Both the position numbers and the translations under genes were made by a program. The notes beneath the pieces are model-generated. The model worked only from the letters and a program-made list of their open reading frames with translations, was not told the origin of the DNA and did no database searches. This document shows, one piece after another, positions 25,003 to 33,453 of a DNA stretch of 64,000 nt. The stretch comes from Leucobacter sp. OLIS6. Its GTDB lineage: Bacteria; Actinomycetota; Actinomycetes; Actinomycetales; Microbacteriaceae. Positions within the stretch are counted from its first letter, which is position 1. Each line of letters begins with the position of its first letter. Where the stretch lies: the NCBI RefSeq assembly GCF_002752355.1, contig NZ_MRAV01000014.1:62001-126000 (forward strand), read 5' to 3'.

Positions 25003-27336
25003 ATGCGTGGAAGACGAATACTGAGCCTGGGCCTCGGAGCGATGCTCCTGGGCTCCGGCCTGGTCGCCGGGCCGCAGGTCGCGGGGGCGGTGGGGGCGGA
25101 AGAGGTGACGCCCGGGGCGGTGACGAGCCAGGGGCTCCCCGATGACCTCGATAGGTCGCGGATCACGCGGAGTGCGATCGCGAGGGAGTCGATGCCGGAA
25201 TTGCTCGGCGGTGACTACACCCGCGGCTTCTCCGATGCGGAGGGTCGTGCCTTCACCGGCAAGGGGCAGATCGTCGTGGTGATCGACGGCGCGTTCAACC
25301 CGCAGCATCCGATGCTGCAGGGCAAGGTCATCGACGAGGCGTGCTTCTTCGGGGACTCCGTGTGGACGTTGAAATCGGGAGAGAAGGTTCCGGCGAAGAA
25401 CCTCTGCGGGGCGTCGAGCCGTCCGTGGGTTCTCGACCCGGCCGTGCAGATCCTGACCGGGCCGGGCAGCAGCGCGGTGTCGAAGGACCTCGAGAACGCG
25501 GTATGCGTTCAGGAGCGCGAAGGTGATCTCCCGCCGTGGGAGCATTTCTGCCACAACGCACACGGCACTGCCGTGGCGAGTGCCGTTGCGGGGAATCCCT
25601 ATACGTACGCGCCGACGGACGAACGGCACGCGGGAGTCGCGGCCGGTGCGGAGCTGATCGTGCTGAAGATCGGAGATCAGGTGGGTTGGAACAATCCCGC
25701 GGTGCGAGCGGCGCTCCGGTATGTGGATGAGGTGCTCGTGCCGAAGTATCCGGGGCGGATCGCGGCCGTAAATCTCTCGGCGAGCGGCGGAGACGCGGGG
25801 TCTGGGTCGTGTGAGGCCAACTTCCTCGGTGAAACCGCGGCGAAGCTGAAACGGAAGAATGTCGCGGTGACGGTTGCTTCGGGCAACGAGGGGCACACAT
25901 CCATGGTCGGTACGTGGTCGTGTGCTGAAGGGCTCGTTCGTGTCGGGGCGACCGGGATCAAGGACCTGAACACGCTCACGACAAAGGAGAAAGTCGCGAC
26001 GAACGCGTCGACCACCAACCACTTGTTGGCTCCGGTCGGGAGCGGAGCGCTCGACGATCAGACGAATCTGGCGTGGAACATTCCGAGCCCGGCCGAGCCT
26101 CACCTTGAGGGGCAGTACGGTCCGATGGCGGGAACGTCGTTCGCGGCGCCGCAGGTCGCGGGCGCATTCGCGGTGCTGCGTGAGAAGTTCGGGTACTCGA
26201 AGACGGTCGACGAACTCGTCGCGCTGATGCGCGAGACGGGGGTGCCCGTGGCCGATCAGCGTCCGGGGAACACCGGCGTCGTGACTCCGCGCCTCTGGCT
26301 GGCCGATGCCATCGGCAAGCGGGCGACGCCCGCGCACGATTTCACGGGGAACGGGAAGGCAGAATTCGTATTCACCGGAGTGGATACGTCGATTCCCATG
26401 AAGATGACCGAGATTGATCTCGATGCTGATTGGGTGGGTGGTCACGACACGCATCTGGTGACGGGATGGGACTGGAAAGCGCACAGCCGGATCGTGCCCG
26501 TGCACGACTACGACGCGCCGAACACGAACGGTGTGATCACGGTCACCGGCGACCGGCTGCTGTACCACCGCTACAACCGGGCCACGAACGCGTTCGCCGC
26601 ACCGCAGACGATCCTCGCCACGGGAGCGTCGGGCCTGCGCGGGCTCACCTTCGCGAGTCAGCTGCCGCATCCCACGACGGGGAGTGGGCGCGCGGTCGTG
26701 ATGGTGATGGCCGATGGCAGCCTGGTGGCGCGCGCGAAGGACGCGTACGGGGTCGGACTCGGCGCGGAGCGCATCCTGCTGACCTCGATGGACCCCGTCG
26801 GGACGCGCAGCGGTACGAAGTCCGTGGAGTCGGCGAGTTCGGACACGTCCGCGGACGGCACGGGGCAGCGCTCCGCGACAACGCGTTCGGCGTCGAAGGA
26901 CGCCGGGAGCGGAACCGCCGACAGCGGCGCCGACGGTTCCGGCCCGGGCACCCGCGTCGAGAAATCGCTCGCCGGAGTGTCCCGACTGGTCGCGGTGACC
27001 GACGTGAACGGCGACGGGAATCCCGACCTCGTCACGCGCGAGCCCGACACCGGTGCGCCGATGGTGCGTTGGGGCACCGGAAACCCGGTGACACCGTTCC
27101 AGACGAAGACCCAGGCGCTGAGCGAGAAGACCTACTGGGGCGACAAGGAGCAGATGTTCGTGTTCCCCGCGACCGGTACGACTCCGGCGCATCTCGGGTA
27201 TCGGGCACCGACCACGGGCGCGCTCCTCCACTTCCCGTTCGAACGATCCGGCACCTCCTGGCGGGTCAGCCCCGACTACCGACAGAGCGGCAACTGGAAC
27301 AACACCGCGAACTTCCGGCTGGCGCCGGAGAAATGA
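25003..27336 (+). CDS. secreted subtilisin-like (S8) serine protease with C-terminal repeat domain
   Basis: 777 aa. A Sec signal peptide (about 1-29, GPQVAGA end) precedes an S8 domain with Asp 95 (VVVIDGAFN), His 187 (NAHGTAVAS), oxyanion Asn 295 (ASGNEG) and Ser 379 (MAGTSFAAPQ): the triad is complete. A C-terminal region (about 450-777) contains DVNGDGNPD, a calcium-binding FG-GAP/VCBS-like motif, after a Ser/Thr/Gly-rich linker. No LPXTG or membrane anchor is visible. Its TGA overlaps the ATG of the cell-wall-binding protein, so both are probably co-secreted. Codons end in G/T more often than in neighbouring genes. Confidence 0.9.
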   Translation: MRGRRILSLGLGAMLLGSGLVAGPQVAGAVGAEEVTPGAVTSQGLPDDLDRSRITRSAIARESMPELLGGDYTRGFSDAEGRAFTGKGQIVVVIDGAFNPQHPMLQGKVIDEACFFGDSVWTLKSGEKVPAKNLCGASSRPWVLDPAVQILTGPGSSAVSKDLENAVCVQEREGDLPPWEHFCHNAHGTAVASAVAGNPYTYAPTDERHAGVAAGAELIVLKIGDQVGWNNPAVRAALRYVDEVLVPKYPGRIAAVNLSASGGDAGSGSCEANFLGETAAKLKRKNVAVTVASGNEGHTSMVGTWSCAEGLVRVGATGIKDLNTLTTKEKVATNASTTNHLLAPVGSGALDDQTNLAWNIPSPAEPHLEGQYGPMAGTSFAAPQVAGAFAVLREKFGYSKTVDELVALMRETGVPVADQRPGNTGVVTPRLWLADAIGKRATPAHDFTGNGKAEFVFTGVDTSIPMKMTEIDLDADWVGGHDTHLVTGWDWKAHSRIVPVHDYDAPNTNGVITVTGDRLLYHRYNRATNAFAAPQTILATGASGLRGLTFASQLPHPTTGSGRAVVMVMADGSLVARAKDAYGVGLGAERILLTSMDPVGTRSGTKSVESASSDTSADGTGQRSATTRSASKDAGSGTADSGADGSGPGTRVEKSLAGVSRLVAVTDVNGDGNPDLVTREPDTGAPMVRWGTGNPVTPFQTKTQALSEKTYWGDKEQMFVFPATGTTPAHLGYRAPTTGALLHFPFERSGTSWRVSPDYRQSGNWNNTANFRLAPEK

Positions 27337-29864
27337 GCACCATGCAGAACCTGAACCAGACGCACTCCGCCGGACGTGCCGGGCAGCCCGCCCGGTGGTC
27401 GCGGCGCCTGACCGCGGGCGCGATCGCCGTACTGCTCGGCGCGAGCGGGCTCGGCTTCGCCGGGACCGCGAACGCGGCCCCGGCGGCTGACGCCGGGAAG
27501 CGTGACGCGCAGTCCCCGACGTACGTGCCGGGCGCGAGTGTCCAGCCGACGACCGCCGAGAGCGAGTCGGAGCGTTACAACACCTGGCACTTCGGTCCGG
27601 GCGATGGGTACGCGCAGCGGGTGGAGCAGCAGCGCAACGGCGTGCTGCTCGAAGCAGGTGCCCCAACGCAGGTGATCCGCGGGAACGGGAACGACGTCAA
27701 ACAGACGACTGACTCGACGCCGCTCGGGGACGTCCTCGATGGGCTCGAGCTCGTTGCGTCCGATAAAGAGGACCTGAGCTACCAGGTGGGTGTGCGCGTC
27801 GACGTGAATGCGTCCGGCACGTGGGACGACGGAGACCTCTGGACCACGCTTCGCGCCCCCGTCGGCGATCCGAGCGTGTGGACGACGAGTCAGGCGGTCG
27901 GCGGTTTGGGCGCGGGCGCGGCCGCTCCCGCTGACGAGATGCTCGCCGCGCTGGGAGATCGCGCGTACGCGATCTCGACGGGGTTCCTCGCGTGGAAGCC
28001 TGCCGAACCGGTGCTGGTGTCCTCGTTCACCGACACCTCGGGGGTGACGAAGTTCCGTCCGGCCCCCGAGGCCACTCCTGCGGGTGAAGAGAAGCGGGAA
28101 AGTGCTCCGGAGATTCGGCCGAACGGCGATACTTTCCCGGGGTGGCATGACGCTGCCGACGCTGGCGGGCGGCTGAGCTACGAGAGCACGATCGGGCAGT
28201 GGGTTCCCGGCGGGTTGAACATGTATGGCAAAGTCCAACTCATCAAAGGTCTCGAAGAGAGCGCGTACCTGACGAACGGCATCGATCGAGCGCAGTCGAT
28301 GCGGGTTGCGGCGACGCCGAAGTCACCCTGGGATCATTCGGAAGACGAAGACCCCGCGGCTCCGCTGTGGGCTCAGGTGCTGGTGCGTGCCTATCCCGAC
28401 GGGGTGCGCGACGTGCCGGTGGACGTCATCGTGCGGGCGGCGGTGCCGAAGAATGGCGACCTCTCGCAGGCGAGCGAGTGGATGCTGTCCGCCCCCGTCG
28501 GCGGAGTTCCTGCTGACACCCCGGTCTCGTTCGATGAGATCCGGGCGGCGCTGGGCGAGCACGACGTGACCGGCTACGGCGTGTTCCTCGACACGGGCGA
28601 CTACGCGTATCTCGGGCAGATCGTGTTCAACGGAACAACCACCGGATTCGTGCAGAGTTCCATGCCTTGGATTGTCAACTGGAGCGTCAAGCTGTCGGCA
28701 ACGACGGTGAAACCCGGCGAGACCATCACCATCACCGGAACCGGATTCGACAATGGCGGTGAAGTGCTGATCGCTGGATTGTGTCGGGAGACCGTGCCCG
28801 TTGAGGCCACGACGAGCTTCACAGTGACCTGCACGGTCCCGGACGATCAGGAGCCGGGAGAAGTAGATCTGGCTGTCGGTTATGGGAGCGTGAAATCGCG
28901 GTACTTCATCACGATCGAGGCCGCCGACAAGCCAGTGGACCCGCCGGTGGAGCCGGCTGCGGTGTGGTCGCGTCTGGGTGGCGCGGACCGGTTCGAGACC
29001 GCGGTCACGGTGTCGCGTGAGCACTTCCCGAACGGTGCGAAGGCCGTGGTGCTGTCCCGCTACGACGTCCCCGCGGACGCGCTCACGGCGGCCCCGTTCG
29101 CGGTGAAGCAGGACGCGCCCCTGCTCCTGACCCAGACCGGTACCCTCACGGCCGCGACGAAGACGGAACTGCAGCGCCTGAAGCCCGACACGGTGTACAT
29201 CGCCGGCGGTACCGGCGCGGTGTCCGCGGGGGTCGAGCAGCAGGTGGGTGCCCTGGGCGCGAAGACGGTGCGGATGGGCGGTAAGGACCGGTACGCGACG
29301 GCGAACCAGATCGCGAAGACGGGCTGGGGCAAGACGGGTGCGTCCGCGGTGTTCATCGCGACGGGCCGGGACTTCCCCGATGCCCTGTCCGCGGGAGCGG
29401 CCGCGGGTGGCGTGGATGCTCCGGTGCTGCTCGTCGACGGGAAGGCCGGGAGCGTGCGCGCCGACGTGCAGGCGCAGATCACCGCGTTGAAGCCGGCCGC
29501 GGTGCATATTGCGGGCGGGACGGGTGTGGTGTCCAAGGGCATCGAGTCTGGCCTGGGCAGGAGTGCGAAGGTCGCCCGTCACAGTGGTGCGGACCGGTAT
29601 GCGACGTCGGCGGCGATCGCGAAGGCGTGGCATGCGAAGTCGGGCACGGTGTATCTCGCGACGGGTGCGGGGTTCGCTGACGCGTTGACGGGTGCTGCGG
29701 TTGCTGGTGGGAAGCCGGGTCCGGTGCTATTGGTGCGTTCGGGGTGTGTGCCGGCATCGGTGGCGGGTGTGCTGGGTGAGATTGCGCCGCAGGCGGGGTA
29801 TGTGCTGGGTGGTTCGGGTGTGGTGAGTGAGCGTGTGCTGACGAACCGCAACACCTGCGCCTGA
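27333..29864 (+). CDS. secreted cell-wall-binding-repeat (CWB2) protein
   Basis: 843 aa. A signal peptide ends near residue 49 (GTANA/AP). Two related N-terminal regions follow (about 80-240 and 270-445; compare DGDLWTTLRAPVG with NGDLSQASEWMLSAPVG), then an IPT/TIG-like beta domain (about 450-530; PGETITITGTGFD), then three CWB2 repeats (about 545-843; LGGADRFETAV, GGKDRYATAN, SGADRYATSA) that anchor proteins to wall polymers. ATG 27333 overlaps the protease stop; ATG 27342 is an alternative start with better spacing to GGAG. The last 200 nt use many G/T-ending codons. The N-terminal ligand is unknown. Confidence 0.86.
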   Translation: MSTMQNLNQTHSAGRAGQPARWSRRLTAGAIAVLLGASGLGFAGTANAAPAADAGKRDAQSPTYVPGASVQPTTAESESERYNTWHFGPGDGYAQRVEQQRNGVLLEAGAPTQVIRGNGNDVKQTTDSTPLGDVLDGLELVASDKEDLSYQVGVRVDVNASGTWDDGDLWTTLRAPVGDPSVWTTSQAVGGLGAGAAAPADEMLAALGDRAYAISTGFLAWKPAEPVLVSSFTDTSGVTKFRPAPEATPAGEEKRESAPEIRPNGDTFPGWHDAADAGGRLSYESTIGQWVPGGLNMYGKVQLIKGLEESAYLTNGIDRAQSMRVAATPKSPWDHSEDEDPAAPLWAQVLVRAYPDGVRDVPVDVIVRAAVPKNGDLSQASEWMLSAPVGGVPADTPVSFDEIRAALGEHDVTGYGVFLDTGDYAYLGQIVFNGTTTGFVQSSMPWIVNWSVKLSATTVKPGETITITGTGFDNGGEVLIAGLCRETVPVEATTSFTVTCTVPDDQEPGEVDLAVGYGSVKSRYFITIEAADKPVDPPVEPAAVWSRLGGADRFETAVTVSREHFPNGAKAVVLSRYDVPADALTAAPFAVKQDAPLLLTQTGTLTAATKTELQRLKPDTVYIAGGTGAVSAGVEQQVGALGAKTVRMGGKDRYATANQIAKTGWGKTGASAVFIATGRDFPDALSAGAAAGGVDAPVLLVDGKAGSVRADVQAQITALKPAAVHIAGGTGVVSKGIESGLGRSAKVARHSGADRYATSAAIAKAWHAKSGTVYLATGAGFADALTGAAVAGGKPGPVLLVRSGCVPASVAGVLGEIAPQAGYVLGGSGVVSERVLTNRNTCA

Positions 29865-29891
29865 CCGGCAGCCACCCGGGACCGACACCGA

Positions 29892-29939
29892 CGGTCGCGG
29901 GGGCAGGACGGCCAACCGCCGTCCAGCCACCCGCGACCG
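29892..29939. terminator. compound hairpin between convergent genes
   Basis: Outer arms of 10 bp (29892-29901 with 29930-29939) enclose an internal loop and an inner 7-bp stem (29906-29912 with 29918-29924). There is no U tract. It separates the CWB2 gene from the DyP operon end. Confidence 0.65.
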
Positions 29940-29954
29940 CCGGCGCCCGGACCG

Positions 29955-31199
29955 CTACGCCACGAGCGTCTCGCCGAGCCGGCCCCCGGCACGCCACCCG
30001 GGCGGGATGGCGAACACCGCCGAACCGATGTGGGTGACCCACTCGTTCATCAGGTCCGCCTCGTCGAGGCGTCGCTGGATCGGTACGAACTGGGCGAGCG
30101 GATCCCGCTGATAGCAGGCGAACAGCAGCCCCTGCTCGAGGCCGTCGTCGTAATTCACCGCGCGCCGGTAGATGCGCTCGGCCGGATCCGTCGAATGCGC
30201 GCGGGCGATATGCGCGTCCTTCGAGATCACGGTGAAGCCGAGCGAATCCCGCGCCGCGAAGTCCGGCTCGTCGTGCTCCTTCCTGCCGGTCAGCGGCGCG
30301 CCCTCGCGCAGGGTCCGACCCATCGCGAACTCACGACCGACCCGATCCACCCGATCCCACGTATCGAGCTCCATGCGGATCCGACGCAGCACCAGAGCAC
30401 TGCCGTTCCGCAACCAGCCCGCATCCGAGCCGAGCCACACGAGCCCGGAGAAATCGGACGCGGCCGGCTTCGGGTTCACCGTCCCGTCGACCTGGCCCAT
30501 CAGATTCCGCATCGTGCGACCGCCGGACTCGGTGCCGCGCGCCCGCGCGAACCCGTCCTGCCGCCAGCGCGGCTTCGCGAACGGACGCACGTCCTTCACC
30601 AGGAACCGCGCCGCGTGCGCGATCGTCACCGGATCGTCGGCTGCGATCACGAGCAGCAGATCGCCGCCGCCGTACGCCTCCTCGAGCCGGTCCCGCGAGA
30701 ACTTCGGCAGCGGCCCCAGCCACGCGGGCACCGCCGCAGGATCGACCCGCCGCACCAGCTCCCGGCCGAAGCCCACCGTGACCGTCAGCCGCGCGGGCAA
30801 CTCGGCGAGTTCCGGCTCCACGTCGGCCAGGGGAGCGGTGCCCGCGGTGAGCGCCTCGATGTCTCCGCTCAGCAGACGCAGCATGCGCAGGATGCCATCG
30901 CGATCGGCGTCGGGCAGCAGATCGAGCGCGAGATAGCTCACGTGCGCCGTGTGCGCCGTCGTGATTCCGGCCTGGTGCGGGCCGTGGCACGGAATCCGCT
31001 CGGAGCCGTGGATCGTCTCGGCGGCCGGCTCCGCGTCGGGGCGGCCGACGCCGCCCGCGATCGCGAAGCCGGCAGCCGTGACGGCCGCGCCGCCGGCCGC
31101 CCCGGCGAGGGCTCCGAAGAGCCCTCGCCGGCTGACCGAGCGCGTCGAGGACGCGCTCGGGGCGGCCGTCTCGACTGACGCGGGCTCAGTGCTCGGCAT
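29955..31199 (-). CDS. Tat-exported DyP-type haem peroxidase
   Basis: 414 aa. A twin-arginine signal (VSRRGLFGALAG, Arg 24-25, hydrophobic to about 50) sends the folded protein out. The DyP signature is GQVDGT (235-240; Asp 238 is the distal catalytic residue, the family norm being GFKDGT), His 330 in SKDAHIARAH is the probable haem ligand, and YRRAVNYDDG supplies the distal Arg region. It oxidises dyes, phenols or metal-linked substrates with H2O2. It overlaps the PCuAC gene by 14 nt and ends a copper-protein operon, so a copper link like that of Streptomyces DtpA is plausible. Confidence 0.92.
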   Translation of the reverse strand: MPSTEPASVETAAPSASSTRSVSRRGLFGALAGAAGGAAVTAAGFAIAGGVGRPDAEPAAETIHGSERIPCHGPHQAGITTAHTAHVSYLALDLLPDADRDGILRMLRLLSGDIEALTAGTAPLADVEPELAELPARLTVTVGFGRELVRRVDPAAVPAWLGPLPKFSRDRLEEAYGGGDLLLVIAADDPVTIAHAARFLVKDVRPFAKPRWRQDGFARARGTESGGRTMRNLMGQVDGTVNPKPAASDFSGLVWLGSDAGWLRNGSALVLRRIRMELDTWDRVDRVGREFAMGRTLREGAPLTGRKEHDEPDFAARDSLGFTVISKDAHIARAHSTDPAERIYRRAVNYDDGLEQGLLFACYQRDPLAQFVPIQRRLDEADLMNEWVTHIGSAVFAIPPGWRAGGRLGETLVA

Positions 31200-31746
31200 G
31201 CTCGGCGCCGCCGTCGTAGTTCTCGTTCGCGCCGCTGAACGCCTTGCCGAGCACCGGCACCTCGAGGGTGCTGCCGTCCGAGAACTTCAGCGTGACAGGG
31301 ACCTCGTCGCCGGCCTTCACCGGCTTCTTCAGGTCCATCAGCATGATGTGGGTGCTGCCGGGTTCCAGCGCGGCGGTCTTGCCGGCCGGGATCTTGATCC
31401 CGCCCTCCTTCTTGCGCATGGTGGCGGTGCCGTTCTCGACGATCGTCTCGTGCAGCTCGACCATGCCGGCGATCGGCGTCGAGGCCGACTCGAGCGTGAC
31501 GTCGGACGAACCCGAGTTCTTGAGCGTGCCGAACACGGCGCTCATGTCGCCGTCGGTCGCCTTGACCCAGGCATCCGCCAGCTCGACCGGGGCCTTCTGC
31601 TGCTGCTCGGCGGTCGCCGAGGGCTTCTCGGAGGGCGCCGGCGTCGAGGAACAGGAGGTCAGGCCGAGGCCGAGCGCGAGCGCGGCCGCGGAGACGGCGA
31701 CGCCGGTGGCGGCGCGACGGATCGGGGCAACAGTGAAAACAGACAT
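31186..31746 (-). CDS. periplasmic copper chaperone PCuAC lipoprotein
   Basis: 186 aa. A lipoprotein signal ends in LTSC (Cys 32), followed by a Pro/Ser/Glu/Gln linker and the PCuAC domain with its Cu(I) ligands: VELHETIVENGTATMRK (His and Met), then STHIMLMDL (His, Met, Met), the H(M)X10MX21HXM pattern. The last residues AEHAEH could add a second copper site. PCuAC proteins hand Cu(I) to oxidases. The gene is in the CopC-PCuAC-DyP operon. Confidence 0.92.
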   Translation of the reverse strand: MSVFTVAPIRRAATGVAVSAAALALGLGLTSCSSTPAPSEKPSATAEQQQKAPVELADAWVKATDGDMSAVFGTLKNSGSSDVTLESASTPIAGMVELHETIVENGTATMRKKEGGIKIPAGKTAALEPGSTHIMLMDLKKPVKAGDEVPVTLKFSDGSTLEVPVLGKAFSGANENYDGGAEHAEH

Positions 31747-32001
31747 GGGTGTACTCCAGATGATGTGCGTCGGCGCGTGTGCGCCGGGTGCCGTGCCGCG
31801 GGCGCGCCCGAGCCGTCGATACGGCCGAGCCGTCGATGCGGTCCAGCCGCAGCAGGTCGGTCCAGCCGCGGCGGGGCGACGCTTCGGCGCGCGGGCGCGC
31901 CGGGCATCGCCGCGTGCGGGCACGGCGAAACAGGGATCGCTGCGCGCGCGTTCGGCGCGCAGCGGGGGAGCGCGCGCAGTCGAGGCGCGCGCCAGAGAGG
32001 A
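31747..32001. other. GC-rich spacer with short direct repeats
   Basis: 255 bp between copC and the PCuAC gene with no convincing ORF. It contains GAGCCGTCGAT twice (about 31810 and 31827) and GGTCCAGCCGC twice (about 31839 and 31857), and GCGCGCG-type stretches further on. I see no terminator with a U tract and no clear promoter. Confidence 0.4.
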
Positions 32002-32625
32002 CTACTCCGCGGAGTCCGCGGAGTCGCTCGGCTTCTTCTTGCGCGTCAGCGCCACGGTCGCGGCGATCACGACCACCAGGCCGCCGCCGATCCCCGCGAC
32101 CGCGCCGATCGGCACGCCGCCGGACTCGGAGGACGCCGTCGGCTCGGAGGACGCATCCGACTTCGCACTGCCCTCGGGCTCGGTGAAGCGGGGATCCTTC
32201 TCGCCGACGGCGGTGACCTTCGCCGACCCGTCCTCGGCCACCTCGAAGGCGTAGCTGCCCGAGATCGGGTGACCGTCGGAGGAGACCACGCGCCACGCCA
32301 CCTGGTAGGCGCCGCCCGCCGGGAGCGGAGCCTTGACGGCCTGGCTCACGTCGCGCGCGTTCACCACCGCGTCGCCGTCGCTGACGACGGCGCCCTTCGG
32401 ATCGGTGATCGCGATCTCGGTGCCCACCTTGATCACGGAGTCGCTGAACGTCAGCGTGATCCCGGAGACCGCACCGGTCTGCTGGTCCTGGGTGAATCCC
32501 TGACCGACCAGTTCGTCGTGCGCGAAGGCCGGCGACGCCGCGAGGGCGGTGCCGCCGATGGCGAGGGCGCCGGCGATCGCCGCCGCCGCGGTGAAGCGGC
32601 GGAGCCGCGAGACAGTTCTGGACAT
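32002..32625 (-). CDS. CopC-domain copper-binding protein with C-terminal membrane anchor
   Basis: 207 aa. A Sec signal ends SPAFA/HDELV, so that His 36 becomes the N-terminal Cu(II) ligand, as in CopC. The second His is in SSDGHPISG (about 118), and AWRVVSSDGHP is the family signature. A Ser/Glu linker and one membrane helix (about 175-196, ending in RKKKP) tether the protein to the outer face of the membrane. It works with the downstream PCuAC and the upstream polytopic protein in copper handling. The downstream gene is 255 bp away. Confidence 0.9.
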   Translation of the reverse strand: MSRTVSRLRRFTAAAAIAGALAIGGTALAASPAFAHDELVGQGFTQDQQTGAVSGITLTFSDSVIKVGTEIAITDPKGAVVSDGDAVVNARDVSQAVKAPLPAGGAYQVAWRVVSSDGHPISGSYAFEVAEDGSAKVTAVGEKDPRFTEPEGSAKSDASSEPTASSESGGVPIGAVAGIGGGLVVVIAATVALTRKKKPSDSADSAE

Positions 32626-32712
32626 GGGTGAGCTGAGCGCTTTCTGCTGAAGCCGGGTGCGCGGAACGGCACCGCGGGCGGGGTCTGAGGTCGGCGGACG
32701 GCGCGGCCGGAG

Positions 32713-33372
32713 CTACGCGCCGAGCGCCGGGGGACCCCGGTGCGTGATCGCAGAGAGCGAGTGCAGCCGCTCGCGCAGGGCGGCGGGTGCGAGGAAGAGC
32801 GAGACCGGACGATCGGCAGGACGATGCGCGCCGACGCCCAGCAGCAGCGGGAGGAGCACGCTCCGCAGCGCGGCGAGCAGCGAATCGGTGAGCGCGACCA
32901 GTCCGAGGAAGGCGCGCTCGCCGCGGTGCAGCAGTGCGATGGTGGCGATCGCGGCCACCGCGTGCATGGCCCACATCGCCGCATCGGCCGAGGCCGGGTC
33001 GGAACCGATCTGCAGGGTCGGAGCCATCGACTGGATGGCGGCGAGGTGGCCGGCGTGCAGCGGCGCCGGTGCCGAGGTCGCGGACGAACCGGAACCGACG
33101 AGGCCGAGGCCCGAGAACGACCAGTGGTAGACGAACTGGCTCGCGCCGACCGCGACGGCGAGACGCCAGAGGGACCCGACCCGCCCGCCGAGCAGCACGC
33201 ACAGCGGCAGCGCGAGCACGGCGGTCGCGATCACCGAGAAGGCGGTCACCGTGCCGCCGGCGAGACCGTGGGACGCCGCTGCCAGCAGCGTCGCGAGTCC
33301 GGCGCCCGCCGCACCGCGAGCGGTGCGGGCAGCACGGCTCATGGGAGCTCGTGCGTCGGGCCGGGCGGACAT
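32713..33372 (-). CDS. polytopic membrane protein upstream of copC
   Basis: 219 aa with about five membrane helices (about 22-36, 42-60, 66-80, 130-148, 153-178). Several His residues lie at membrane edges (ASHGLAGG, YHWSFSG, LHAGHLA, MWAMHAV). I do not recognise a named family; similar His-containing membrane proteins often accompany copC in actinobacteria and might take the place of CopD/YcnJ in moving copper, but that is inference. The ATG is set by a leaderless -10. It is the first gene of the operon. Confidence 0.7.
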   Translation of the reverse strand: MSARPDARAPMSRAARTARGAAGAGLATLLAAASHGLAGGTVTAFSVIATAVLALPLCVLLGGRVGSLWRLAVAVGASQFVYHWSFSGLGLVGSGSSATSAPAPLHAGHLAAIQSMAPTLQIGSDPASADAAMWAMHAVAAIATIALLHRGERAFLGLVALTDSLLAALRSVLLPLLLGVGAHRPADRPVSLFLAPAALRERLHSLSAITHRGPPALGA

Positions 33373-33385
33373 ACGGCCCAGTCTA
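33373..33385 (-). promoter_or_regulatory. leaderless -10 of the copper/DyP operon
   Basis: On the minus strand TAGACT (33385-33380) ends 7 nt before the ATG at 33372. Confidence 0.55.
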
Positions 33386-33439
33386 CGTGAGCGGGGACCC
33401 GACCTCCGTCGTCCGGCCTCCGCGCTCCGCTCTTCCCGA

Positions 33440-33453
33440 TAGAATCGGTTCCC
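33440..33453 (+). promoter_or_regulatory. -10 of pheST, near-leaderless
   Basis: TAGAAT (33440-33445) ends 8 nt before the pheS GTG, leaving a leader of at most 1-2 nt. This excludes a Phe-codon attenuator or T-box in front of pheS. Confidence 0.6.

Noticed and set aside
24880..27666. 928-aa open frame on the minus strand over the subtilase gene
   Set aside because: Arg/Pro/His-rich shadow with no domain; the plus strand encodes a complete subtilase with its triad.
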